Origin: Gigaspora margarita
Lineage: Eukaryota; Glomeromycota; Glomeromycetes; Diversisporales; Gigasporaceae
Reading direction: 5' to 3'
Assembly (NCBI GenBank): GCA_009809945.1
Contig: WTPW01000318.1
Location: 131,578 to 195,577, forward strand
Length of the DNA stretch: 64,000 nucleotides
Both the position numbers and the translations under genes were made by a program. Numbering within the stretch: the first letter of the stretch is position 1; each line of letters begins with the position of its first letter. A model generated the notes under the pieces. It saw nothing but the letters and a program-made list of their open reading frames with translations, had not been told where the DNA came from and made no database searches. Shown piece by piece: positions 47,676-57,954 of the stretch.

Positions 47676-48845
47676 TTGCAGAATTAGTTTTATGATCAAA
47701 GCGAAGCACTTTAGGAATTTAATTCTAAATTAATTGGTAACTCTCACATTTCAAGCATAAAATAACCATTAACTGTTTCATCATCTATATTTTTGTAAGG
47801 GACACAGATAAAATTAAGTTTAATAGAGTACAAGTACCAGTATTTCTGCACCAAAAAAAGTAAGATATCAATAGTCAAATGAATTTTACCTAAGTAACGT
47901 GACTGATGAAAGAATATCTCCGGTTTTTTTTTTACAATAGGTTTTTGTGCACTGATAAACAATTCGAATAAGTATCACAAAAAAACATCAATGGGTCATT
48001 GAGATTATTTCGAGTTGTTGACTACTGATATATTATTGACCTCTTTTGGTGTCAATTGTTCTTATTGAGCTTATCGCTTGATTCATTACATTAATTTTGC
48101 CAAACTATATCAATACATATAAATTAATGATTTAATTAAAAAAGTTTATCATGGATGGTTCCTCGTTTATAATATATTAGAATTTGTTTCATTTTCAGTA
48201 TTAGTATGAATTATTATTTATGAATATGCATGCATTACTTTGATAAATTGCGTGTTCAGAAATTTTATTCTCACTGTAAAAATTACCGTAAACAAATGCT
48301 AAAACATTTTGCAATTTGCTATGAAAGTGTGTCTCCAATTTACATTGCTTATCGTTATGGAGAAAGTTGTTTCAAATTTGATTTCAAAAACTTTACGAAA
48401 ATTATTGTGCTTGGATCCGTTATTCGACTATTATTTAGCTCAATTCGTCAGATTTTTATATCTACTCATAAACTATTCGATAAAGTCTGATGAATCCGGT
48501 GAATCTATTTAAAATTTTTCAATGTTTTCAAAAACTATTTTTTTTTGACCGAAACATAAAATATTAACCAATAGAATATTTTATTTAATAATAAATTACT
48601 AATTCAAGTACATTTTATTTCATTACATAAGTCTATCGCAAACTAGAAAAATTCAAGTGCATATGAGTTGCTTATAGAAAAATCAATTTCTAACCTTAAT
48701 CCAACTAATAATCTAAAGTGAACCTAACCCTAAAATTAATTAATAAGAATCTGCTCCGCTTTAGGCTCCCCTCCCCCAAATTTGCCAAAATTTTACCTTT
48801 AGCATACTTGTTTATTTAGATACAACCTATTTATACACCCACAAC
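47676..48845. other. Intergenic, weak overlapping frames
   Basis: Overlapping plus-strand frames at 48230-48512 are long for this AT content but contradict each other and match no family I know. Otherwise nothing. Confidence 0.35.
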
Positions 48846-48847
48846 GC

Positions 48848-49960
48848 TAAATATCAGATGAGCGTCGTGGAGCAAGTTGCTGAGCAAGGCCACCTAAAGG
48901 TCAGTAATCACGTCCCCAAGCATATCACATTTTCATTTGCTTTCTTTTTGCTTCTCCTTTTACCATTTTTTTCTTTTCATTCTTTTTCTCTTTCTATTTT
49001 TCACAATACATCTACAACACTAAATCTCAGATGAGCGTCGCGGAACAAGTTGCTGAGCAAGACCACCCACAAGTCAACAAGCACGTCCTCGTGCATCTCA
49101 CATTTTCATTTTCTTTCTTTTTGCTTCTCATTTTGCCATTTTCTTTTCATTTTCCTTCTCTTCACTTTTTACAATACACCTTACAATACTACGAACATCG
49201 CGGAGCAAGTTGCTGAATAAGGTCCCGAGTATCTCACATTTCTTTTTCTCACCTCAGATTTTCATTTCTTTCTTTTGCTTCTCATCTTTCTATTTTCATC
49301 TTTTCATTTCTTTCTCCTTTCCACAATACTAAATATCGATAAATATATTAGTACCTTAAAAATGTATAAAAGTAAGGTGGAAAGGGAATTTGGTTTCTCG
49401 TGATCTAATGATCAGAATTAATGGTACAAAGTTCACCTGACTCTGATCACTGGATCACACGAGATATCATCAATTCGTCAAATTACCTCTCTAAAATTTA
49501 AGCTATTTGATATTATGTATAAATCTCATTTAATGTCACTTTAAAACAAGATATTATATTATTAATTTTATATAAAATAATTCTAAATCATGTATAAAGT
49601 TTAATACAAAAAATAAAAAAATTTTTAATATTAAATAAAAAAGTTTTTAATATTAAAATAAAAAAGTTTTTATATTAGTTATTTTAACTTCGCTAAATTA
49701 CCTGTTTCTACCTATACAAATTAATTAGTGAAATACTGAAAATAATCTTTGGCGGTGCTCAATAGTAACGCCTCAAATAGGGCACTAAAAAGTCGCTCAT
49801 TTTAATACTAAACATCTAATGAATACTATGGATCATGTCGCATCAAATGAGCGTTGTAAACAAATTGCTGAACAAGTCCACCTACAAGTCAACAAGCACG
49901 TCCCTGAGCATCTCACATTTTTACTTTTCTTTTTTCACTTTATAGTCATGGAACGAGACC
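48848..49960 (+). repeat. Degenerate 140-180 bp tandem repeats
   Basis: Units begin near 48855, 49028 and 49185, with a detached copy at about 49835-49915. Each has a GC-richer head (ATGAGCGTCGCGGAACAAGT, GCTGAGCAAGACCACC, AAGCACGTCC..CATCTCACATTTTCATT) and a pyrimidine-rich tail. Two heads read MSVAEQVAEQDHP-like and N(E)QVHLQVNKHVPEHLTF. The frames end soon after, so I treat them as repeat heads, possibly derived from a low-complexity gene. Confidence 0.55.
49397..49463. repeat. GGTACCATTCGA-family hairpin, short
   Basis: CTCGTGATCTAATGATCAGA pairs with the inverse ending at 49463; the inner GGTACAAAGTTCACC replaces the usual stem. Confidence 0.5.
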
Positions 49961-50040
49961 ACAAACAAGATTCACATTTTCAATCTGCTTCAAACTTTTT
50001 TTTTTTTATCTATTTTTCGTTGCTTAGTATCAGATGAGAG

Positions 50041-51200
50041 TCGCAGGAAAGTTTAACCTATTTCAACATGCAGTGTATGCTTGTCTTCCTTTTTTTAGTA
50101 GAATCCCTTTGGTCATGCATTTTTTTATTTCAGCATTCTTAGTACGAAGGAAAAATGCCTTAAATGACATTTCAAACTACAAAATTGGGATGATCCTCGC
50201 GATAATAACCCTGCTATCATCATGAATCGGATCATTATTATGTCGATATATTCTATTATTTCCTCAATAAAATTATCATCAGTCACTAGTGTCCTGTACA
50301 TTTTTACCATCATTTTGTTCATGTGAAAACATTTTAACAATAAAAAAATGAGTCTTACGACTATGGAAGAAAAATCTTATGTTTCAGGACCTCTATTTTA
50401 AAATTTGTACTATACTGATACAGTGTTATATATATCATTGGGATTAGTTAGAATGATAGGTTTTTAAAATTGTTTATACCCTATACCATACAATTCTGGT
50501 CATCCATACAATACTGATCTTCTGTCTATTCCTATAAAAAAATGTTGGTTCTAAAATTGTCAGGAATTGTTCGGAATGGAGTCGATTTCCTGAACAGGGG
50601 TTTATGTTTGTACTGTTTTCATTATGATGTTTGTACGAATAGAAAATTTTTGATTAAAAATTATCGTATAAAAACGCATAAAAAAAATGTACAAAAAAAA
50701 CATATAAAAAACATATACATCCAATAAATAACAAAGTGTTCGATTTTCCGAAAAAATCGGATAATTTCAGAATTTTCCGAACAATTCCAAGGGATTTTTT
50801 CTTTTTATAGGGTATCTTATAATACTGTTTATTTATTATATTCCCCATGTTTTTACATGAATATTAAATATTGTTTTTTCTTTTAACGGGATGATAATCA
50901 TTGATCGGCAAAAGGCCATTTCTAAACCTATATTAGATTATCTGGCTAAACTTAAAACAGAAGTAGTCATTTCAATATGAGCTACCAAATACACTCTTTT
51001 ATTTTGCATTCGTAATTTCAAATATAGACATTCGTAATTCATGATTCGACTTTATTTCCGAAATATGTTAATCTTGAAACACCTTAATGGTAAAGATTCA
51101 CGAACCTAACTTATTTTAAATAACTTATCGTTACTAATAAACATTCTTATATGTGCCCTGCGCCATCTTGAAATACTATTATAAACGATTTTTGATATCC
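50041..51200. other. Intergenic, no gene seen
   Basis: Short frames only. The phrase GGTCATCCATACAATACTG (about 50497) has a relative at about 52857, pointing to a dispersed repeat. Confidence 0.35.
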
Positions 51201-51221
51201 TTACTCGAACTAGATGAATGC

Positions 51222-51775
51222 GAAATTATCGCACTGATGTACGCTACACGTTATCAATAATAATCACTATACCTGCACATCAATTGCATCGATGTATGCT
51301 GCATATACAGCTGATGCTGAAAACGGCTGATGCTAAAATTTCGACCAATTTTGATACAAATTTTTTAAAAATTTTTTGGTGTAATTTTGTCCGTTTTTTT
51401 TTAGGGTTGGGTTAGGGTTTAGGGCTAGAATTGATTATTAAAGTGTATATGTGGATGTTAGCAGGCCATATATTCTCAAATCGCGACCCCAAATTTCAGC
51501 ATCAGCTGCGACAATTATTTACAAAGCTCAACACCTGGCATCATTAACCGGAAGCCAGGCAGAATCCTGCCATTTTGTCGTATTTTTAAACGTCGTATCA
51601 AGTCGGCCTGTTTTATGCAATGCGTGCGGGAAACCACCAACTAATGATACACATTACAAATTTCGGCTTATGACGATGGTACCCGGTGCAATTATAATTG
51701 CTATCTCTGGGTGCATCACGTCTCAATTTGTACTTCAATCGCACCGATATACGCTGCATATTCTCAATAAATAAT
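51222..51775. repeat. Direct repeats around a 107-residue frame
   Basis: CGCACTGATGTACGCTACAC..TTATCAATAATAATCA (51229) and CGCACCGATATACGCTGCAT..TCTCAATAAATAATCA (51739) are direct copies, with a third, related phrase near 51285. A plus frame at 51451-51774 lies between (one NACGKP motif). I recognise no family and cannot say whether it is coding. GGGTTGGGTTAGGGTTTAGGG lies just upstream. Confidence 0.4.
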
Positions 51776-51829
51776 CATTTAATAAAGTTTAACATCTGGT
51801 ACTGTTGGCCAGATGCTTGCCTTAAATAA

Positions 51830-52680
51830 TGACAAATGTATCACGTGCGTGTAATACTTTTCAACGGGTTGAATACAGGTAGTATAGGACGATGATCCTA
51901 TTTAATGTTGATCAATCACTAAGAAAAATGGCGGAATCGGATGAGATCGTTCTTTTCAAGCAACACATACGCAGATGAATGACGACCGATCTACGAGATG
52001 AAGGGATTTACGGGTTGAAGGGTTGCAATGAAAAATTGTAGTACAGTATTAGATATTAGATTTACGGGTTGAAGGATTGAAATGAAAAATTGTAGTATTA
52101 AATTTGTAAATTGAACCTCATATTTATCGCTATAAATTTTACCATTACATTTATTGAAATAAATAATTAATCAAATAATATGCTATTTTTTTTTAAAAAA
52201 AAAAAAAAACTTTAAACTAGAATTACACTGAAGTAGAACTATTTTTATTCTATTTAGTTAATTATTAATTTCAATAAATGTATTTTTGTTTTAATAAGAT
52301 TTGACATGTGTGCATCAATATCCATAAGCAACCCTTCCTATATTGATTTTAATAGGCCGTTGCACATCCTAACGGATCGCACCTCTAGAATATTTTTATG
52401 TGTAAAAGAACAAAATCTATTGCTTTTTCAATCTTTCTTTTTTTTTTCTATCATTTGTATCACATAAGTTTGTGAAAATCTATGCAAATTTAAATTAAAA
52501 TGAAATTTTGTATAACGCAAAATATAAATTTTTGGAGAGCATTTGTTTAGCATTTTTCCATAAGCAATAAAAAGATTAAATAATCAGCAGATATTTACTG
52601 ATTTATCAACTACAGAACTCAATTATGATGACCAGTTCGTACAGCATGAATATCCTACTTTAAAATTATGCTGGTTTAGG
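51830..52680. other. Intergenic, no gene seen
   Basis: Contains a near-perfect direct repeat at about 52008-52050 and 52062-52098 (TTTACGGGTTGAAGG.TTG.AATGAAAA). No coding sequence. Confidence 0.4.
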
Positions 52681-52780
52681 TTATATGAGTGCTGCAAAGG
52701 AAAAAAGGCCGTTCAGACTTTCAAGCATATTAGATTTTGATATACTCGAAAGTCCGAACGGCCTTTTTCTACTCATATAT
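52681..52780. repeat. Strong hairpin upstream of the pepsin-like gene
   Basis: AAAAAGGCCGTTCAGACTTTC-type arm (52702-52722) pairs with 52748-52768 with one mismatch; outer TATGAGT/ACTCATA words extend the stem. GC-rich stem in AT-rich DNA, 230 bp before the ATG at 53014. Could be a tiny MITE or an RNA structure. Confidence 0.65.
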
Positions 52781-53013
52781 TATTTGGGTTAGAAATTATA
52801 GCAGATTGGGTTTTTAAACTAGGCATTTTATACATCCATACTGTACCGATACAATTTTGGTCATCCATACCATACTGTTCTTCTGTAATCTCACGAAAAT
52901 TCAGAAGTCCTCTGATTTCCACGTGGTTGCAGAGGATCGCATTTTTTTGCCAAGTCAATAAAATCATCTAAAAGGAACATTAAAATCAATAATACAAATT
53001 AAAATAGCTGATA

Positions 53014-54139
53014 ATGACCATCTTCTCGTCTAAACTACATACTTTTCAACTAAAACGATACTGCGTTTCGTTAATTATCCTTACAATTATTTGGACACAT
53101 AATGCTAATGCTCAAGTCAATTTTATAAATAGTCAAAGATATAATAACATTGGTCAGAACTGGAAGAGAGATGCTAACACCACGCCGATCACCACTCCGC
53201 TGAAAATAAATCTTACTTTTGATCCATCTTTAAATCAATGGTCTTTTCCAATTCAATTTGGAACACCACCTCAAACAATGAATATACCCATTGACATGAC
53301 ATATAACTTACTCTGGGTTGTCAGCGAATTTTGCATAAGTCCATTTGGAGATGCTTGCAATACTAGTCGATCAATAAACCTTTTCAATACGTCTCTTTCG
53401 AATACTATCTCGGGTAATTACCAAGAATTCACGATTAAATATATCAATGGAAGTGAACTCGAAGCTATATGGGCCAATGATACAATCATAATTAATAATC
53501 AAACATTCGAACAAATGGCAATTGGATTTCCTAAGGATATAAAAGGAAACGAAAGTGTCATCATTCCGGATACAACTACGGGACAAATAGGTCTTATGCC
53601 TTATCAAAATGTAATTCTCCGTATTCTTAATTTTTGTTATTATTTATTGATTTATTTTTAATTAATTACATGTATATAAAATTTTAATGTTTGCCATTAA
53701 ATAAATAGTACATGTTAAATAATTTTGCTGTAAGTAAATAAAAATTTTTCATAATATTTATTGCCCAGGGAATCTTTCTAAAGATAACATTATTTTGTTT
53801 AGAATCAAACTGTGGGAATTGCTCTTTCCAGTACAGGGGGATCAATTACATTTGGAGGAATAGATTTAGAATATATTATAGGTTGGTGAAAATTTTATTT
53901 CAAATTGTATATTACTACATCATATGCGTAATTCACATCTCAGTGGATTATATTTATTTTTATATACTGAAAATATAAAACTTTTCTGCAATGCTTTTAA
54001 TTCAAAGCATAATTATATCATATTTATTCGTTTATTTCCTATTTACTTATTTACTAATTCTGCAAATTCGCTATGGTGTAATAATAACATAACAATTTTA
54101 CAAAAACAATCATCTTACATTGTTGTTTTTAATAATTAA

Positions 54140-54171
<32 letters not shown>

Positions 54172-55529
54172 GGGAATAACGAAAGTAATATAGCATATCA
54201 ACCTCTTCCTCAACTCACAGAACCAAATCAGCAGTTCATGTTTAATGTTACTAATATATATATAAATAATATGCCAATTAACATAAGTGGCCTAACTTGG
54301 TTTAACAATGAAATTCAGAATATTCAGTTAGATGATAATAGTGCCAATATACTTGCAAATCTTTTGCCTGGAGGAATATATTCTAATGGAGTAGTAATAG
54401 TAGATTGTAACATTTCATCTTCTTTTGATATATCTTTTGAAATTGCAAATCAAAAATTGAGACTACCATCAAGTATGATTACCGGTGATTTAAATGGTAC
54501 AGATAAATGTGATTCTATAATTACTGGCAGTGCTAATAGTACCAATTCTTGGATATTTGGAAGCGCCTTTATTATGGTAATTTATAGCATGATTATTATA
54601 TTATCGTTATCACTATAAACATATAATTATTAAAATTTTAAATTACTCATTTCATGATTTAAAGAACTTTTATATGGTCTTCGATCAAACAAAATCGCAA
54701 TTTGGTATTGCTTCTCGAAGTGATATTGATTATGGTCCTACTCCTGTGCGTATTTGTACTGTTTACAGAACAGTGCATGTACTACAACATTAATTATGTT
54801 CCTATCTAATTTTTTTCTAATAATTTATATATTTCGCAGGTCGAAATAATGATTCAAGTTCCCATTTATTTAGTTGAAACAAAATGCTTAAAGATAATTG
54901 ATCAAAATAGAATATCTCAAGCATTTTCTGTAGATAACATTGATCAGAATGGATATTATAATGTTGGTGGCAATTATCTAGCACAAGAAGGCTTTACATA
55001 TTCCTTTTATTTTTATCCAAATTCAATATTTAATGCAACTAATTGTTCTAGTGAACAATATGATTTAGCTTATACTAATCCTTTAACAACAGATATTACA
55101 AAAAATCCATGGGAAATTGAAAGAAGCGTGTATTCTGTGCGTACTTGTTTGACTTTAATGTATATGCTTTGATAATAATTAGTCTTCTCTTCTGATTTTT
55201 CGAATAATTATATTCTGTAGGTTGGATTAATGATTAAAATGCCCAGCAGTGCACTATGTTTGCAGATAAATGCATTTACTTCGCCGGATGACGTGGGATC
55301 TCATATTTATTCATCACAATTTCTTGTAGATAATACTGATGACAATGGATATTTCCATGTAAAAAATTATTTAGTATACCAAGGCCTCATGTATTATTTT
55401 TTTGCTGCAACTAATGAAACTGGTACTTCTGATCCTTGTGCTGTTACTTTCGATCATAGTCGTGATTATTTAAGCGCAGACATTACAAATGATCCATGGG
55501 TTGTAGATCCATGGACTTACAATAAATAA
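53014..55529 (+). CDS. Secreted pepsin-like (A1) protein, altered active site, two C-terminal modules
   Basis: Model: exons 53014-53610, 53803-53881, 54173-54576, 54665-54745, 54840-55136, 55221-55529; 588 residues, all junctions in frame with GT..AG introns of 84-291 nt. Residues 1-34 form a signal peptide; KR at 51-52 suits kexin-type cleavage. The pepsin core is clear: FPIQFGTPPQ (78-87), SITFGGIDLEY, and WIFGSAFIMNFYMVFDQTK..FGIA, the usual C-terminal strand. The two catalytic D-T/S-G motifs read IDMTY (D94) and LDDNS (D279). Aspartates stay but the glycines are lost, so proteolysis is doubtful; a binding or inhibitor-trap role is possible. Residues 388-486 and 487-588, each one exon, are duplicated modules sharing VDN.D.NGY, Y...G..Y.F and DIT..PW. 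Many N-x-S/T sites fit secretion. Chief uncertainty: the exon 1/2 junction. Confidence 0.8.
54840..55529 (+). repeat. Duplicated phase-0 exons (module of about 100 residues)
   Basis: Exons 54840-55136 and 55221-55529 begin V(E/G)(I/L)MI(Q/K)(V/M)P and end DIT(K/N)(N/D)PW. Both preceding introns start GTGCGTA(T/C)TTGT. Equal phase and equal donor sequence point to tandem exon duplication including intron sequence. Confidence 0.8.
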
Positions 55530-56470
55530 AAAGACAACCTGAATTATATATTTATATTTATATTTGTTGTATATCTATTATAACTAGGAATTGAAAAATT
55601 TTTTTGATATTCAATTATTATTAATTATTGTGGTGGCTAAAGCTGGAAATTTAATTATTTTAATGTGAAATTTTAAATATTTTATATTTTATGGGTTTTA
55701 AAAAATGGTGCACCCCTTTTATGCTTCTCGAAATTTTACTAGGATAACCCATGTTGCATTTTTAATGAAAAATGCTCCTCTCGCGATGTTACCTTAGATT
55801 CTAATTTTAAATTAATCTAATACTAACTCTGCCTCTAACTCTAACCTTTAACCTTCTAACCCCCTAATCATAACCTTAACCCTAACAACACTAATTCTAA
55901 TTATTATTTGTATTTGCTACTATAGGGGTGCACCAAATTATAATTTTCATATTATATATTATTATATAGAATTAATGTACATATAGCTATAGGCTACATG
56001 TAGCCATACTATTGCCGGTAATATAGTTTTTTTTTTATAGAAAAATTTTGCAGCTATATAAAGATTAAGGTATTAGTGTTAGGGTTAAAGTTAAAGTTAG
56101 TTTAGAGTTAGGGTTAGGATTAGGAGTTGGGTCGGGTTTAGGGTAAAATCACGAGAGGAGCATTTTTGCTTAGTAATATAAGTATACAGTACAGCAGTAT
56201 TGGGCAAAAATTGCAAATGAGCACGTGCCGCTTTGCGGCACGTGTGACAATCATTTGTCAAATTACGTTCGTTCTAAAGAAAATTAGAAGAAATCGCTTA
56301 TTTCTCGACAAACTTTATAAGAAACGACCTTCTGCGAACTAACAAACAATATTCCTTGATCGATTTTACTATATATTATGCTAACTCGAAACCTAACGTA
56401 AACATATTCCTAACGTAAATAAACTTAAAAGATTTTTATCGGTTATCACGTGACCAGAACTTTTTTTGCC
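55530..56470. repeat. Foldback with telomere-like words, 3' of the gene
   Basis: 55769-55865 (AAAAATGCTCCTCTCGCGAT, CTAACTCTAACC) pairs with the inverse at 56060-56170 (TTAGGGTTAGGATTAGG, ATCACGAGAGGAGCATTTTT). TGGTGCACCCCT at 55707 and its inverse near 55927 form another pair. No gene. Confidence 0.6.
56222..56244. repeat. CACGTGCCGC hairpin
   Basis: Perfect CACGTGCCGC..GCGGCACGTG stem with a 3-nt loop, followed by CATTTGTCAAATTA as in the copy at 38371-38415. Each arm holds a palindromic E-box (CACGTG). Confidence 0.75.
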
Positions 56471-56481
56471 ATGGCTAGGGT

Positions 56482-56757
56482 CAGGGACGCTGATTTTCTT
56501 TTGGATAACACAAAAATTTTGGAAAGTTTTGGATTTAACCCGGCATTAAGAAATTAAATTTCATAATTCGGCCACGTCATGTGATTTACATGACTTTGAA
56601 TCATTGCCCAAAATTTCGCCATTCCCAACCAATCAGATTAATAGAAATTAATAGACAACGTGATCTGTAACCAATCAAACTGTTAATCCCCAAAATTATG
56701 ATTTCCCCCCAAAAATTATGGAAAATTATGGGGGATCCATAATTTTCAGCGTCCCTG
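56482..56757. mobile_element. hAT MITE (CAGGGACGCTGA), 276 bp
   Basis: Ends CAGGGACGCTGATTTTC and inverse, exact 8-bp duplication GCTAGGGT (56474-56481, 56758-56765). Non-coding. Confidence 0.9.
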
Positions 56758-56793
56758 GCTAGGGTACCCGGAACAACACTGACGCAACCATAT

Positions 56794-57441
56794 TAGAGTG
56801 TCCAGGATTATGATCCGGGATAATATCCGCATAATTCACCTTATGGCACATAAAATATGCGATTTCGCATAATTTAAAGAAATTCGCATAATCTCGCATA
56901 ATTTATCCATTCTCTCGTATGCCTATATTATACTCTTAACGTTGGCTAATTCCGAGTAGGATCATGTGAATAATGCTGGCTAAACTATCATAGCATCTAC
57001 ACTTTAAAATTAATAGATCCGAATGTAGCAACAATTATATATCATACCGGAACTTTTATAGCATTGGTATAATGATTATATGCCAACACACTATTGGTTG
57101 TACAATGTAAGCTACNTAANGTANGTACATANGTACTTGTAATTTTNGACATNGGNAAAATTANAANACAAAAATTTNTAGNAAAANNTTGTGCTTTTAG
57201 ATNAGGGATAAGATCTTGCAATTAGGTTAGAGTTCGACAATATTATTTGTATAATAACATGTAAAAACAGTTTCATAGACTAAATTTTTGGTTATAAACG
57301 TTTGTCTTGCACTACAGCAGATTTTGATATTTGGGCAGCAAAATTTTTTAACCCTAATCCTGGGTCCGCATAATTCGCATAATTTGTAATTTACCGGATG
57401 CATAATTTGGCATTTACCGGATCATAATCCTGGACACCCTA
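56794..57441. mobile_element. hAT MITE (TAGGGTGTCCAGG), 648 bp
   Basis: Ends TAGAGTGTCCAGGATTATGA and inverted TAGGGTGTCCAGGATTATGA, with exact duplication AACCATAT (56786-56793, 57442-57449). The interior contains a low-quality patch with isolated N at 57116-57203. Confidence 0.9.
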
Positions 57442-57503
57442 AACCATATGTTTTTAAGGGTCACGTGCAGTTGTGTCAGTCACGTGAGTTGCGTCAGGCG
57501 TCA

Positions 57504-57946
57504 TAGGGTGTCCAGGATTATGCGATGCGATGAGGTAAATTATGCGGCCGAACTGAGGTTGATTATGCGATGGATGCGAAATAAATTTAAAATTATGCGA
57601 TCAATTAGGTCGATTATGCGATTTTTATTATATGTAATTAATTCTTTTAGTTCTGTTTTTCGGATTTTTTCGGACGTTCACCAAAAATTTTGCTCCAACT
57701 ATGCTCGTAATTTAAGTTCATTCATTTTCTACATCGGAACTTTTCGGGACCTACATTCTATCATCACTCTGTCACCTAAATTACAAATTTAAAGCTTGCC
57801 GGATGAAGTTAACATATTCCCAACAACCAATCAACTTTTATTCACGTGATTTATGCTTTTTTTTGCTTGTTTATGCGAAGCATATGCGATGCGAAAAATA
57901 GCAAATTATGCGCATAATATCGCATCGCATAATCCTGGACACCCTA
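57504..57946. mobile_element. hAT MITE (TAGGGTGTCCAGG), 443 bp
   Basis: Ends TAGGGTGTCCAGGATTATGC and inverse, exact duplication AGGCGTCA (57496-57503, 57947-57954). The plus frame crossing it (57448-57792) is a chance product. It sits at the edge of the Helitron pseudogene. Confidence 0.92.
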
Positions 57947-57954
57947 AGGCGTCA

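Noticed and set aside
55850..56130. Telomere-like CCCTAA/TTAGGG runs (also 32080, 38110, 42470, 51405)
   Set aside because: Irregular, short, in both orientations and part of foldbacks or MITEs; not a chromosome end.
57448..57792. 114-residue plus-strand frame
   Set aside because: Most of it lies inside a hAT MITE with exact target duplications.
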